A stretch of DNA of 64,000 nt, taken from positions 5,158,256-5,222,255 of the forward strand of contig NC_135041.1 of NCBI RefSeq assembly GCF_051020975.1, written 5' to 3'. A model generated the notes under the pieces. That model was given only the letters and a program-made list of their open reading frames with translations, was not told where the DNA came from and searched no databases. The translations under genes were made by a program, and so were the position numbers. Position 1 is the first letter of the stretch; each line of letters begins with the position of its first letter. This stretch comes from Osmia lignaria lignaria (taxonomy: Eukaryota; Arthropoda; Insecta; Hymenoptera; Megachilidae). Shown piece by piece: positions 32,554 through 45,271 of this stretch.

Positions 32554-35500
32554 CATCTTTTTGTAATATCTATGCTCATGTTCCAGGTCGCAGCACGAAT
32601 GTCTATTAAAAGAGTACGCATTTTTGTAACACCTACTTGTGCAGCGACTTGAAACACGACCGTAAGTACTAAAAGAAAAGACTACGTTCTTTGCATAGAC
32701 ACACCAACTCCTGACGAACTCAGTTGCAATGCAGTCGATGCATTAGGAAAATCATTCTTCGGGACATGGCTTACAGTACGAGCATCCGTACCAGGGTTAA
32801 ATAAAACACGAACACTGCGAGATACTTGGGCGTCTCGCGAGTGAAATACGACGACGAACAGAAGTTTCGTTGGCCGTTCGGGGGGACGCGTCCTCTCGTA
32901 GGAATAAATATTAAATCTGTACCTTGGGGATATTCGCGTCCGCTGGCCCTTAGACCAGCTCCTTCCGGCGTCGCCAGGAAGGGAAGGGAAAAAACGTAGC
33001 GACGCTCATATGCAAAAAGCAGAACAGTGTCTGGGATAACGGGAGAACATTAAAGTGGGCAGGGCAGAGCCGCTACACGGAATGAATATTTAAAGGAAAC
33101 CTCAGTTCCAGCCTGGCCCCTGGAAAGACCGAGGACATCGTGGTCTGCACGTGATGGCGAAGGTAGAGAAGGCGATGGAAGAAGGCGGTCGTGCTGTGGC
33201 TACGTACAATTTTCATGTTCGCCGGACGACGAAGTTTCCAGCCATCCTTCCGTCTCTCTCTCGCTCAGCCTGTAACGTGTCCGAGGAACACGAACACGGG
33301 GCTCTTTCCGTTAATCGACTAAGCTGGCAGGGAAGCGGTCTGAAAAAGTTCCAAGTCGGCCCCGGCCGTCTACGACAAGTTTTCATCCCTCGCGCGTGGT
33401 TCGGGGGCCGGTTTCCTTCCACCCTTATCGAATTTCCCCGGATATGATATATGTAAAACCATTTCTACCGGTCCGCGTACGCGCCTATAAAGAACGAAGG
33501 GTGCGTAAAAGTTATCGCAGCTTGTCAGGAATATTTCTAAGTTGGCCCGCTTTTGCCGTGCTCCTTCGAGCTTTATGACAATGCCTAACGTATTGCGAGG
33601 GAGACGAGACGTATTGCCAAGGACCAGGAAACGTGCCATGGATATTCCATGTTTGTGCTTCCTCCTTTCAGACTTTATTCTTCATTATCCTTGATCACGT
33701 ATGATTCGAAATAATTGAGATTCATGTATTTAACTGATAACGAATGATCCCGAACCCGATAATTAAAGAAATTATGAAACTTCGTCAATTAAGACAAATA
33801 ACTTTTGCACAGGAAGTTTTTCAATGTCTCTAACGATTTCGGAGAAAAGGAAAACCCCCTTAGACTGAAAACGGGCAGCAAACGAAAATTGCGTTTCAAT
33901 CAGGACATCCTCTACATATTCGCGGTTTCATAATTTTTTGAATTTCCGGGTTCGTAATTGTTTCTTCTGAGATTCATTCGAGATTCATCTTAATCAAATT
34001 AAACACAAGGTTCATAAATTTAAGAAAATCAAAGCTGTAAATTTCCAATCGCCGTGTTCCAATGTTTACATGGATTTTCTTCGAAATCCCGGTAGACGTT
34101 ACGTGATTCAATTAAGGAGGACAAGTACGAACGACGCATACGTTCGTGAATGCAATTAAAAGCGGTGTTAGCGTTCCTTGAGAGCCAGCACGCCGCGATT
34201 CTGGCCGAAATTTCGACCGTCCCTATACGTCACATCCGGCTGAGTAACAATGCCCTTTTTACGTCGGAGGACGCGCCCTCTGGAATTCATTGTGAGATCT
34301 CGATTCAAGTCGGTGGAATTCGAGGAGCCGGCTCGCTCGCTATCCTACCGATATTGCCGATCATTCCGCGGGAATTAATGCAACGTTACCGTCCGGTAAT
34401 AATGGTAATGAGCGCGCTCTATATCACCGCGGTATTCGCGAAAGCGAGGAAAAGCTAGACGGCAATTGCAGCTCGCCGACGGGAAATGGTTACGCCGATT
34501 ACCCCGGGAAATACGAAGCACTTTCTGAACGGGTAACGCGAGGCAACGCGAGGCAACCGAGCGTCGTAACGCCGCGCACGTGCGTTCGTTGCCCCATGGA
34601 AAATTGCACATGTAAATCGCGATCCTTTTTCCCTTCCACCCGTTTGCCGCTTTAAACTGCTGTTTCCCGCACCGGGGCGGCGTCCTTTCAATTGGACGAT
34701 GCAATCTGCCGTTCTCGAAACGTCTGCTTACGCAAAGACAAAAAAAATAGAAATACTTCGATGATGAGAAGAAATTGCGGCAATTTGCTTGTTGTTTTAT
34801 TGGGGACTCCTTGGGAGCGACAACGTGAACATATGGGACATTATTCGAGAAACGTTTAAAGTAATTATCGATCATTAACTGATCGTTAAGTATCATTTTA
34901 CCTACATCAAACACTTCGCATCAAGTGTGTGGGTGTGTAAAAAAGCGAATAGGCTCTTAGGTTATCAAAAGGAATCGTTCAAGGAGAGAAAAGTCGGCGA
35001 AGAAAAGTTTTCAGCCGATGAAAAGCCAGTAAGATTAAAAGAGGTAAAAGTTGGGGAAGCCGAAGAAACGAATAAGAGGTGAAAGACGAAGGAGAAAGAA
35101 GTATGGACTGAAGCCCATGCATGGTTGCAAATGAGGCCACAGATGCAGCGAGTGATAAGAGATGATGGGAAAGTAGTCGGTGAAAAGAGCCATCACGCTG
35201 CCTATTCACAATACCGAAGGTCGTGGAAATTGAAGCCGCAAGAAGCCGCTACTTATGGTGAATAAATATTTCTCTGACGGCTGAAAGAAGGTGAACCTAC
35301 CGAAAAGAGTGGCAAACACTCCGATTCAGGCGACTAGACGAAACGGATTTACCGGAGCTCTTTATAGTTATTTACTTCTTATTAATAGGGTTCTGCGAGA
35401 ACCTATGCCTCAGGTCGGGTCGAGTGGAACATTGGAAGCTTGTCCAGCACATAAAATTCGGGTACCCGTAATTTCGGGACCCAAAATTCAATTCAGGAAC

Positions 35501-36095
35501 TGACATTTTATTCGGAGCATGATTTTTGAGAATTTTTAAGTTTCAAAGTGTTCTCATATACCTATTATCGTGTATGATCGAGTGTACTGTAATTAAGCTT
35601 GATCTCGAAGAAAAATTCCGGACCAAACCCCCACCCTAATTTTACCCGCACATCCTTAGGTGTTAATTATTCTAACCATCCTTTCATGAGACCGCTTGCT
35701 TAACAAATTCGTTGCGAATCGAGAATCAGAATTTTAATATGTCTTGTTACACGTGTTCAGTTTTACTGGATTGAAGGTGCTAAATAATGCAAACTCGAAA
35801 TAAACTAACAAAGGTAAAAGATCAAAGGTAACAATTGTCAGAATTGTCTGAAGTCGTTTAAAAGCTCGTTTCAACACGTTCGCTGGTGTCTCTTAAAATG
35901 TCCAGCCGGTAGGCTAGTCCTTGGTGGATTAGCAATAAGGGCGGGGGATTTGCTGTTCGAGTAATTGAAAGCTGGCGTGAGCCTCAAGGCGCAGAACGTT
36001 TAATAGCCAAAGTTAGTCGCGTTTCTATGCAAATTAAATGCTTATAGCTATCGAGAGGTAGGCTCTGTTAGAAGGGGCGAGACGGCGTTGGTCGT
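32554..36095. other. non-coding DNA, CpG-rich patches
   Basis: No gene recognised. Frames at 33151-33447, 34150-34458 (plus) and 34375-34914 (minus, 179 codons) overlap one another and have no identifiable domain. CpG-rich patches occur at about 32800-33600 and 34150-34700. A purine-rich tract lies at about 35030-35110. A 10-bp direct duplication of ACGCGAGGCA is at about 34529. Confidence 0.45.
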
Positions 36096-36124
36096 TCCCC
36101 CCTGTTGTTTATCTACAGGGGGGA
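36096..36124. repeat. 10-bp hairpin with C6/G6 core
   Basis: TCCCCCCTGT at 36096-36105 pairs perfectly with ACAGGGGGGA at 36115-36124 across a nine-base loop. The GC-rich stem would be stable in RNA or as a cruciform. The function is unknown. Confidence 0.55.
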
Positions 36125-39100
36125 GGTTCTTGGTCGACTCGTAACGCAAGTAGTTAGTGCCTGTGGGCTGCGACGAACGGCCAACGTGTGCGGAATAACG
36201 ATAAGCTCCTAATGCCGCCGAACAGGGGCCATATTTATGTGTCTCGCATGTTCCGCGTTTTTCTTCGTCCGTTATTGCCACTGAAAGCGATCCACGCTTT
36301 CGGGGGTAGAGAGAGAGAAAGAGAGGAGAGCCCGGCTTCTGGTATCCTTTTAACATTCGCCTCACAGCCTCGAGAATATCGAATAGATTCTAACAAACTG
36401 GGATAACCACGTGTCACATAAAAAGCTTACGTGCACGAATCGTTCGTATTTTATTAACACGCGCCGATGAATTCGCGTTTCTGGTTACCCTATCTGATGG
36501 AAAATTTATACCATCTTGTACACGCCAAAGTTGGGCTATATTTCAAGTAATCTTCTGATATAAATTTTGAATAAAATGAAAAATTATTTCTTTGAATGAA
36601 AATTTATTTATAGATCTTCGAATAAAAACCTTGAATAAAACTAAATAATTTTCAATTTAAAGAAACTTTTATTTGAGCTAAGCATTTATTTCAAATAAAA
36701 TTGATTTTTTGTATCATTTTCAAATAACTAATTGAATGTTTAATTATTCGACTAACTTTGTATTCAAGACACAGATTTATTCGAATAAATAATTTATTCC
36801 TTCTTCTTGAACATCTTCGTTTTAATCGAAATTTGTGTTAGAAGATTATTTGGAATAATACCCAACCATGATACACTAAAATTTCGATAAAAATATTATT
36901 CAATTTCATAAGTACTATTAATCTAAGCAACACAGACATTCCTTATAGCCGCTACATCAGCAAACAGAGAAGCGCCCATATGTTTTCCAGTGTCCGAGCA
37001 CGAGGATCTTAAACCACGTATCTTCCCCCAAAGAAATCACCTCTTGAGAGATACGTCGCTCGCTCCCGTCGCGGTATCAGTAAATCCGAGGAACCCCCGC
37101 GTTAGTCACGATTAACGCATGAACACCCCAGACTTAACGCGCGTGTCACACAACACCGTGCAGCGGACGACAGAGGAGCGACAACGAAGAAGACACGAGT
37201 GAAAGGCGTAACCCCCCATCCTACGAAGGGTCGTCTCCCAGAGACGGCTGTTTACACTTAACTTTATTGCTTTCCGGGCAAACGCGTGCGGCTGAGTCAG
37301 CTTGGAATTAAAACCCCTTTCGTGAGGCACGGCTATCAGTTGTCGCTGATCAGCTTGGACGCGGATGAGGAAAGGAAGAAGTTCAAGGACGGGGATGAAA
37401 GAGAAAAGGGGGATGGCTCTGGTCAGACGTTTCCACAGACGACAAAGAACCCTTCTTTCGGAGGCTTCATAATTTATGCCATGTTTACGAGATTGTGCCC
37501 TACTGGCCAGTTGCTCAAATCGTCGGCATTGCAAGGGGGTTGAGGAACGTCGTGCTTTATTAGTTACCCTTCGAACGCACGCAGACCAGCGATATTCGCA
37601 CGGCCGCAGGCGGTAGCAGGAATAACGATAAGAATCACCTCGGTGAAGTGCCATTCTCACTCTTCCGATCGATATACCCTCGAGCTCCGCCGACATCGGC
37701 CAAGGTAATAACGAATGTACACCACAGTGGGGCAAGTTGGACCTTCTGCGGCATAAAGTACGTACAAACCGTGCTAGCCGCGTCGGTCGGTACCGGAAAC
37801 TTTAGAAATTGTTAGAATCCAGACGTACGGCTGTTGTGAGTGCACCGTGACGGTAAACTGCGTTTTATATACCCAATTCACAGGCCATTACGACCGCTTT
37901 GTTGAAATTTCTGTTTGATGCGGCGGAAATTCGTTAAGTCGAGAGAGGACCCTCGTCAACCGCGAATTTAAGGTCGTTAAACGCGAAAAGATGCGCTCCT
38001 ACTGCACGTACGTACACGGTAATAACTAGGTTCATGAAAAGACGAATCTTCCCGAATAACCTCTCCAAAGACTCGTTATTTTGTAGCTCAAGCTACTTAA
38101 ATTATTATAAATATTATTATTTCTTTCAATTGCTAATTTCGAAGCTTCAATCCTTTACTTACGTTTGGCAGTAAACTCATCGTGGGTAATTTGACTCGTT
38201 CATATTCATGACTAATTTTTTTAATTTTCTTGACTTTCGAAAAATCTGAAAAACTTCTGGAATAATTATTGAGGGCTCTACCTTCATATACGATCGTTTT
38301 CTGAGCCAAATGTTCGAAGGATTAATTGGGGAAAATAAATATACGGAAGGAAATTCGAAAGAAGCTGAAATTTTCTTTGCTAATAATTATTATTGGCTTA
38401 ATGAGTGCAAATAATAATTCTGTATTATATTAAAAAATAAAATGAAGTATTATATTCCAGTAGCATTTTCAGCATTCTTTCTCCTGTAACATGTATGCTC
38501 GCTATACAACGATGCAGTAAGTATACATTTTTTTCTCCGGAAGAAATAATATCACAGTCTATTGTATCTTTTGTGCTTGAATTGTAAATTCTCCGTGGAA
38601 TGAAAATGTGCATTTCCCTATCTCTCTCCCTACTTCCCCATCCTTCGGCCCGTTTTTTTGTATCTGTTCTCTTTATAATTCTTACCGTTGGTTTTTGTAA
38701 CTCCAGTCACAGTTCTTTACTTCTACTTTTGTTTTCCTACTTAACTTTCTTCTCCGTTTCCTTCCACGATAACTAACTCCCTCGCGACTTTACTTTTACC
38801 CGTCGGTTTTGTTCGTTAACTTGGTTACCCTTTGTGACAGTACAAGAGCGTTCGTTGCGTTGCTTTATAATCAAGTACAATATTGCATCGTCGCGGACAC
38901 TGAAAACGCTTACATTCTTTCTGAATAAAATGAATTCCTTTGACGGGAACGTTGCGTGTCGCGTTCGAAGGAGCGAAGAACAACGCTTCGTTAATTTCTC
39001 GTGGATAAATTGTCTCGCGATCGTCGCTTGCACCATAGGAAACTGAATTAAAAGAAGAATCAAAAAGAAATTGAATTAAAATAAAACAGAGTAGACTGGA

Positions 39101-39629
39101 ACACTATTTTGCGATAGCTCGAAATTAATTCCCGAGCCGAAGGATTAAACACGATGAACGATTTAGTGAAAAATAAATTACAGTTATTGGCCACTAATAC
39201 GTTAATCCCGTACCACTCGCTCCTGTTGCGTACAAAGCACTGGCTCGCTTTACTTTTAACCCACGCTCTCTTCTCGTTTCTGCGTGAAATATGTTCTTAA
39301 TAAATATTACTCTCCATAAATGCGGAAAATATGTTTCGCCGAGCCCTTAACCGCAACCACGCTCACGTGAAATTCGCGCGGAATGAAATTTCCCGGTCCG
39401 TTTACTTTTTCCCTCCTGCCTCTTCTTTTAAAAAGGATTCGAAAGGCCGAATTGGGGTGCAATAATGCGGAAATAAGTTGGCAGAAACACGCGGCTGAGG
39501 AAAAAAGACAAGACCGGCCAGGAAGAAACCAGACGAAAGGGGAGGAACGAAGAGCGAAGCGGATAAAAGCGAAAGAGGAGAGACGCAGGATATACACGAA
39601 ATAAATGAAAGCGAAAAAATGCTCGGGCA
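36125..39629. other. AT-rich non-coding DNA
   Basis: No gene recognised. A 207-codon minus-strand frame at 37112-37735 lies in a CpG-rich patch with a competing plus frame and no domain, so it is not called. 36540-36900 is very AT-rich with repeated GAATAAA-like words. 38607-38770 is pyrimidine-rich and 39500-39590 is purine-rich on the plus strand. Confidence 0.5.
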
Positions 39630-39644
39630 TTTTTTTTTTTTTTT
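39630..39644 (+). repeat. poly-T run of 15
   Basis: Fifteen consecutive T residues follow a purine-rich tract. Simple homopolymer; no flanking target duplication indicating a retroposed tail was seen. Confidence 0.8.
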
Positions 39645-42600
39645 CCATACGCACAGAGGTAAAGGCTGTAGAGAATCTCATTTCGTATTTCGTCTTACTT
39701 TTTAACCAGCGCTCGATTAAATAGCGAAGCTGATTCGGGATCGTTCAATCGAACAAAATCTGGCATCTCGGTGGAAAGTTTTAGCGACGGCGAGCAGGCG
39801 AAAAATACTTTCTCTCGCGGCCTCTGTTTTCACTGCCTTCAAACGATTGTTTCCGGATCGATTTCACCGTGAATCATTGGAGGGGATCAAGTAATTTTCC
39901 GAGGCTGCGTATCTAAATTGAAATCGTTATGGAAATGATTATTCGTCGAAAATTTGATTTAGTTCTCCGCTCGGTCGTCACTAATTATTATTGCATGATA
40001 ATGTATATTATGTGACAGATCTTGATAAATTTTTTTAAAAATTAAAATAAATAAATAAAATCATAATCAATAAAAATGTCAAATGTGAAAAGAAAAAATT
40101 TTAGGAAAACAAAATTTCAACTACCATAAGGAAGAAGAAATTCTGTACAAAATTTTTCAGGAAACTGAGGCTGTTAACATTGCAAGTATACCTACTGTAT
40201 AGCGAAGGTAGTGCAGCTATAGCAATGCTTACATAAAGAATTACTTGATTCTCACGGTGAGCCAGTTTCTCTCTGCTTCTTTTTTCCTTTATCTGACACG
40301 TTTCACGGAAGCCAAGAGCCGCTACCTCTAAAGCGGCGAACAAACAGGGTTAGCAGGCAGGTAAATAAAACGAAAATTCTTAACACGCTTTTATTACCTG
40401 ACGAACTTGGAAATCATCCAGCTAGCATTTAGGAATAAACAATACCTGACTAAAGCTTATTCGACTGAACAGGCTTTCACATTTTTAATGAAAATCTTGC
40501 TTCTCTCATATACCATTGTATGTTTTCAAATAATGCACAATATTTTTTCGAATTAAAAATAAAATAAAAACTAAATAGTAAATAGATAAAGAATTAAACA
40601 TAAACTATCATATACAATAATCCTTTCTATAAAAAAAGGCAACGTATTTCAACAAAAATACTTTAATAAATTCTATAATTTAAAATAAGAAAACTGAAAC
40701 CTGTCATTTTTTGACTTACTTGGAAGTTCTATTATTAACTTGAAAGAATTATAAATGAATTAAAGGCTTGACTCGAGAAGTTAAGCAGGTAGTATGTAAT
40801 TAGTAGAATGTCTCCCTAAATATTGACCTGTTTCACTGTGAAAATCAACATAACCCTTGAAGCCGGGTTAATCGTGACCCGGATTTACGAATAATATACA
40901 ACCATCCTTTTACTAAAATTTTACAGCAAAATACTTTCTTACCTTAAAAAAATAATATTAAAAACAGCAGTCTAATATTTGTAAAATAAAATCGACAAAA
41001 GATCTAAACTTGAATTTGAATTGTCAATTGCTTTAGCATCAACGATAACTACAGTACACAGTCTTATGTTTCCTTAAAATATAACATACTGACAAAGTCG
41101 ATAGAAAAGTCTTATTGACAAGCAGAGAAACAGCACATTGCTATTTCTTTATAGATGAAGTGGAAGCATTCCGAGTCAATTGGGAAATACTTGATAACAA
41201 CGATACTACGAGTTTATAAAGGAACCACCCCCTTTTTGTATGCAAATACACGCGACTACAACTTCTGTAACAAGGGGAGTGCGTAATGCGCTCCTGCGTT
41301 CGTGCTATTCCCATCCCTTTTCCCGGTACGCTTTCCATCGTCCTCTCAATCTCCTCATCCAATGGCCGAATTCAATTTAGCTCGCGATAAAATCGTCCGT
41401 TTTTCTAAACGTCCGATTCGACGTAACCTTCGTAAAGGACCTCAAACTTCCAACTATTCGGGATCTCTCTGGAAAAAAGGGTCTTGACGTTTCACGATTA
41501 GGGTGTCAAGCACTTCAGCAAACCCTTTCGAGTGGTTTATTTTGCTGGATTTAGCGGGCGGATAGAAAGATCACTCGCTGTGATGAATAATTCTACCATT
41601 TTCTATCTTTAATACCTACTTTTACAGTGTCCAACCGTTTCTGTTGGTGCGTTTCCATTTCAATCTCGAATATTCATGTTAAAATTGCTTAAAATGAAGA
41701 GAAATTTGAAAAATAAGCTTTCAAGATAATTCTGAATATGTTTCATAAAGCTTCTACATAAAATACAATTTCCATAATTTATGCAGATTAAACGACATCG
41801 AATATGTATTAACATAAATAAAGTAATACCTTTCGGTTATCGTGACAAGAAACATCGATGTAAATATAAGCGGTTTTCCTAGAAAAAGTGTTAGTAAACA
41901 GTAGAGAAAAATTGGGAACGAAATAAAAAGGAGAAATGTTTCAACAAACAAAACTCGCAAACAGCCCCTTTCACGTGCACGACCCTTTTTAATCCGTGTA
42001 AAAACGTCGTGTTGTTTGACCTAAAACCCGATAGTTGCATGACCGAGGTGGAACACTCCATAGGAATTACTGTGCCAAATTCAAAACGACTCTAAAAGAC
42101 GTCGCAGTGACTGGTGATATGTTCAAAAACGTCACGCAGTTTCTAGTTCAAAACGGGGCTGACCTAAAAAAAAACCTCGTTGGAAAATAATACCTTGATT
42201 GCAGCTGCTCGTTTTTCTCGTTTGCTTGAAATTAAAAATTCCTACAAAATCTCTTTCATAATATAACATTCATAAAAATAGAAAACTTCAAAAATGGAAT
42301 AATAAATATAATTTTAACTTGAAGTTTGCAGCATGTACCGCAGTTACAAATACACGAAAAAACTGTATTTATTATTCAAAGAATTTGTAATTAAAATTTA
42401 ACTACAAATGAAAACTGAGTAAGAGTTCGCCATTTGGTTACCACTCGGAGGGTTGGCGATCGAAGACGATTAAAGAATTTTATTCGGTACGAGCATTTCC
42501 GTTATCGAGTTCATATAAATGATTGATACGGTTGGATAGGTCAGAAACGTGTCCACTTTGTCCGCATTCCATCTGTATATCGATCACCATCGCGCAGATA

Positions 42601-43474
42601 GGGAAAATTGAATGTACCCTTGTGAACTTAAGCGACGTTGTACGCGAGAATTTACCAAAAGGGAATTTGCAAAATCATTTCTCGCCAAAAAGTTTCAATT
42701 GCGTTTGATATTTTTCGTGAGGGGAATGGCTTTCCATCGTCCAACGAGAAGAGATAGATTAAAACCGCGGCTGTTAATATTCATCAGTTCGAAAACATTG
42801 AAATCGACGATACATTGAACGCAATAGCGTACCGTGTATAACGTGATAAACAACGCATCAACTATTTTACAAGCAGACGGAAATGAAATTTCACGGAATT
42901 TCGAATCTGGCAGAAGTTAGAGACACCGGTTTCTACTACGGCTTTTTGGGGGACAGTTCTGTCATCAGTTTTCCAGCCAACTTTCCTGTAAATCTCTAAA
43001 CGGCAATCTCCAAACTTGTATATCCGGTGCCATGCACGAAACATCTATCCTCGTTGAAATTCGTGCCAACGTTAGAAAGTTGGAAAAATATAAAAATACA
43101 ATATTTTTTTCAGATGATTCAATGATAACCGTGCTACGCTCGTATATCAAAGAAAAATGTAAATTGAAACGATAAAAGAACCCTCTTCGAATGCGCCTGT
43201 TCCGATTTATAGCTGACTGGCTGACACGTAAAAGTAATTCGAAGGAATCTACTCAGGCCTGCACTTTGGGGGGAACGCCGAGAAAGTCGTATCAATTAAA
43301 ATTGGTTACGGTACGTTCGAGAAATCTCGAAGCAAGCGATGCCTGTCATCGAGAAGGGTCCATCGATCGGATGGATCGGTCGTAAAATAAAGATTTGGCC
43401 AAGAGGGTGGTTCCCGGTCTTTTTTTTCGGAGGGTTACTTCGCCCCAACAGTAAACCCGTGGTGTATCCACACC
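39645..43474. other. AT-rich non-coding DNA
   Basis: No gene recognised; frames are below 85 codons. CCGGGTTAATCGTGACCCGG at about 40863 is a short imperfect dyad. An acceptor-like sequence, TTTTTTTCAG at about 43104-43113, precedes only an 18-codon open frame. Confidence 0.5.
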
Positions 43475-43524
43475 GGTGCACACATACCGGCTTCGATACC
43501 GTAGGGGCGGATCGGGTGTGCACC
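43475..43524. repeat. 9-bp inverted repeat
   Basis: GGTGCACAC at 43475-43483 is matched by GTGTGCACC at 43516-43524. The region is rich in CACAC/GTGTG words and contains overlapping open frames without domains. The function is unknown. Confidence 0.4.
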
Positions 43525-45167
43525 AGCTGAATACTGATTCTCCACGGACGCATATATTACCAACCTGGATAAAAGATATTTGCATTTTGATGGACCGTGC
43601 CGAGTGCATTTGACGTTTCATATGCATCCCGGCGACCACTCGTGTGCACACGTACGCGTCAAGGTGTGGAAAAAAATCACCCTTTCCTTTCTTTACTGCT
43701 CGAGCACAGGGTTATTTGTATTTATTTCGAGCCTCTCGAGAGGCCTTTTGAATAACAACCGCAGGAAAAGTGACTTCAAATAGAGAGAATAGCACAATTT
43801 AACGCTTCCATTACATAATATTAATTATGATCGATACGAATAATTAATGATTATATAACTGATAAGGTAGAGTATATCACGTCCTACAAATTTTTATTTA
43901 CTAAAAATGTGTGACTTGGATATGTCTGAAAATTTGTAAATACATTAAGAAAATTAAAGAATAAACCCGAGGAGGCTTCTGTTTAATGAAGTTGCAAAGC
44001 ATTTGCAGACGTAAAAGAAAACGTCGGCAAAGTACGAACGAGTTTTACTTAATATAATTAACGGATTTCCGTGGATCGTCTAACGAAGAAACTTTCCGCG
44101 TTTCAAAAGGCGTACATTCTTTTCAGCTGTAAACACACCGCGCCATTGAAACAACTCGTCGCGTTAATGAAACCGAGAGATATCGAGAGCTACGTCTTTG
44201 CACGTTCGTTACAAGTTTATTCTATCGATTTACAATATTCCCCCACGGTCGACGTTGTGTATGCAACGTGCCAATACGATTCGTTTTATTCACATTTCGA
44301 CGATCGTCAACTTTCGTCGCGTATAAACATCACGGCAGGAACGAATGTTTGCTATGAGCAACGGAATATAAACGTTGCCTAAAAATTATTCATGGTCGAC
44401 GATATTAAAAGTTGGCCGACGAACTCGCCGGGGAATCAATTGCCGAAAACGTCGATATTGGTTCGGGCTTGGAAACGGGATAAATGCTAGACTGTGGTCA
44501 CAATGGGCCGAAAGACGTGGCAAATTGAAAAATCGCCTGTCGGTGAATATAACGCAAACGAGAGACAACCGTTCACGTGTACGTGAAAATGGACGAGCTT
44601 TCTCCAATAAATTTTCACAGATAAATTTTTCTTTCCAATATATATCGCGTTAATTGTCGATTTGTATTTGTACGGATTTTATTAAGTGAACGTTGTTGAA
44701 ATTTTAAATGTTACTTACCTTATAGTTGCACGTTTCGTTATAAGTCGTAGTTGCTCGTAGACAATTTTCTTCCAAGTTTCACTTTTTCGTTGAAGTTTAA
44801 CGAAGATTTCGCAGTCTTTTTTAAACGAAGCGTCTCTTCACTTCATGTCACGGTAATTGCTGTCACAGAACACTTTTTCCCGGGCAAAGTTGCATCTTCC
44901 TGATTTTCGACCGACAGCCTTCGTTCGGAGTTACCATGTCTGGAAAGAGAAAAGAGAAAGTTTTGAAGAGTGCTTTAACGAGCAGAGAATACGTACAGGG
45001 ATTTAATAGTGAGTTAGTAAATAGATTTTAGAGCAGATAGAGAAAATAAATGTGTGGTGTATAATTTGAAAATTTGTTGAAAAGAAAAATGTTAGGTTAC
45101 AACGTTAAAATAAAATATTTCATTTATGAATTTTAAATGTTCTATACCTTATGGGAAGAGAGTCCCA
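43525..45167. other. non-coding DNA
   Basis: No gene recognised. The frame at 44071-44382 (103 codons) has no domain. On the minus strand an open frame at 44837-44719 abuts a strong donor (GTAAGT read from 44718); it is discussed as a candidate exon only. Confidence 0.45.
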
Positions 45168-45271
45168 TATGATTTTGTTTCTAAATTACTTTTAATATTA
45201 ATATCGTCAAAATTAAGATTTCGAAAATTCCTGCTTCCACCATAGCGCCGTTTTCCCTGAGGAAGCCTACT
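45168..45271 (+). repeat. dispersed repeat family, copy B
   Basis: From ATGATTTTGTTTCTAAATTA through TTAATATCGTCAAAATTAAG to GGAAGCCTACT, collinear with copy A at 22290-22395. Both copies share the GAAAATTCCTGC motif followed by an ATA-CGCCGTTTT-type stretch. The same orientation and length argue for a genuine repeat family rather than shared low complexity. Confidence 0.6.

Noticed and set aside
34375..34914. Minus-strand open frame of about 179 codons and the overlapping plus frame at 34150-34458
   Set aside because: Two opposing frames over the same CpG-rich DNA with no recognised domain in either.
37112..37735. Minus-strand open frame of about 207 codons
   Set aside because: Cys/Arg-rich translation without a domain, overlapped by a plus-strand frame, in a CpG-rich patch. 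No splice or promoter context.
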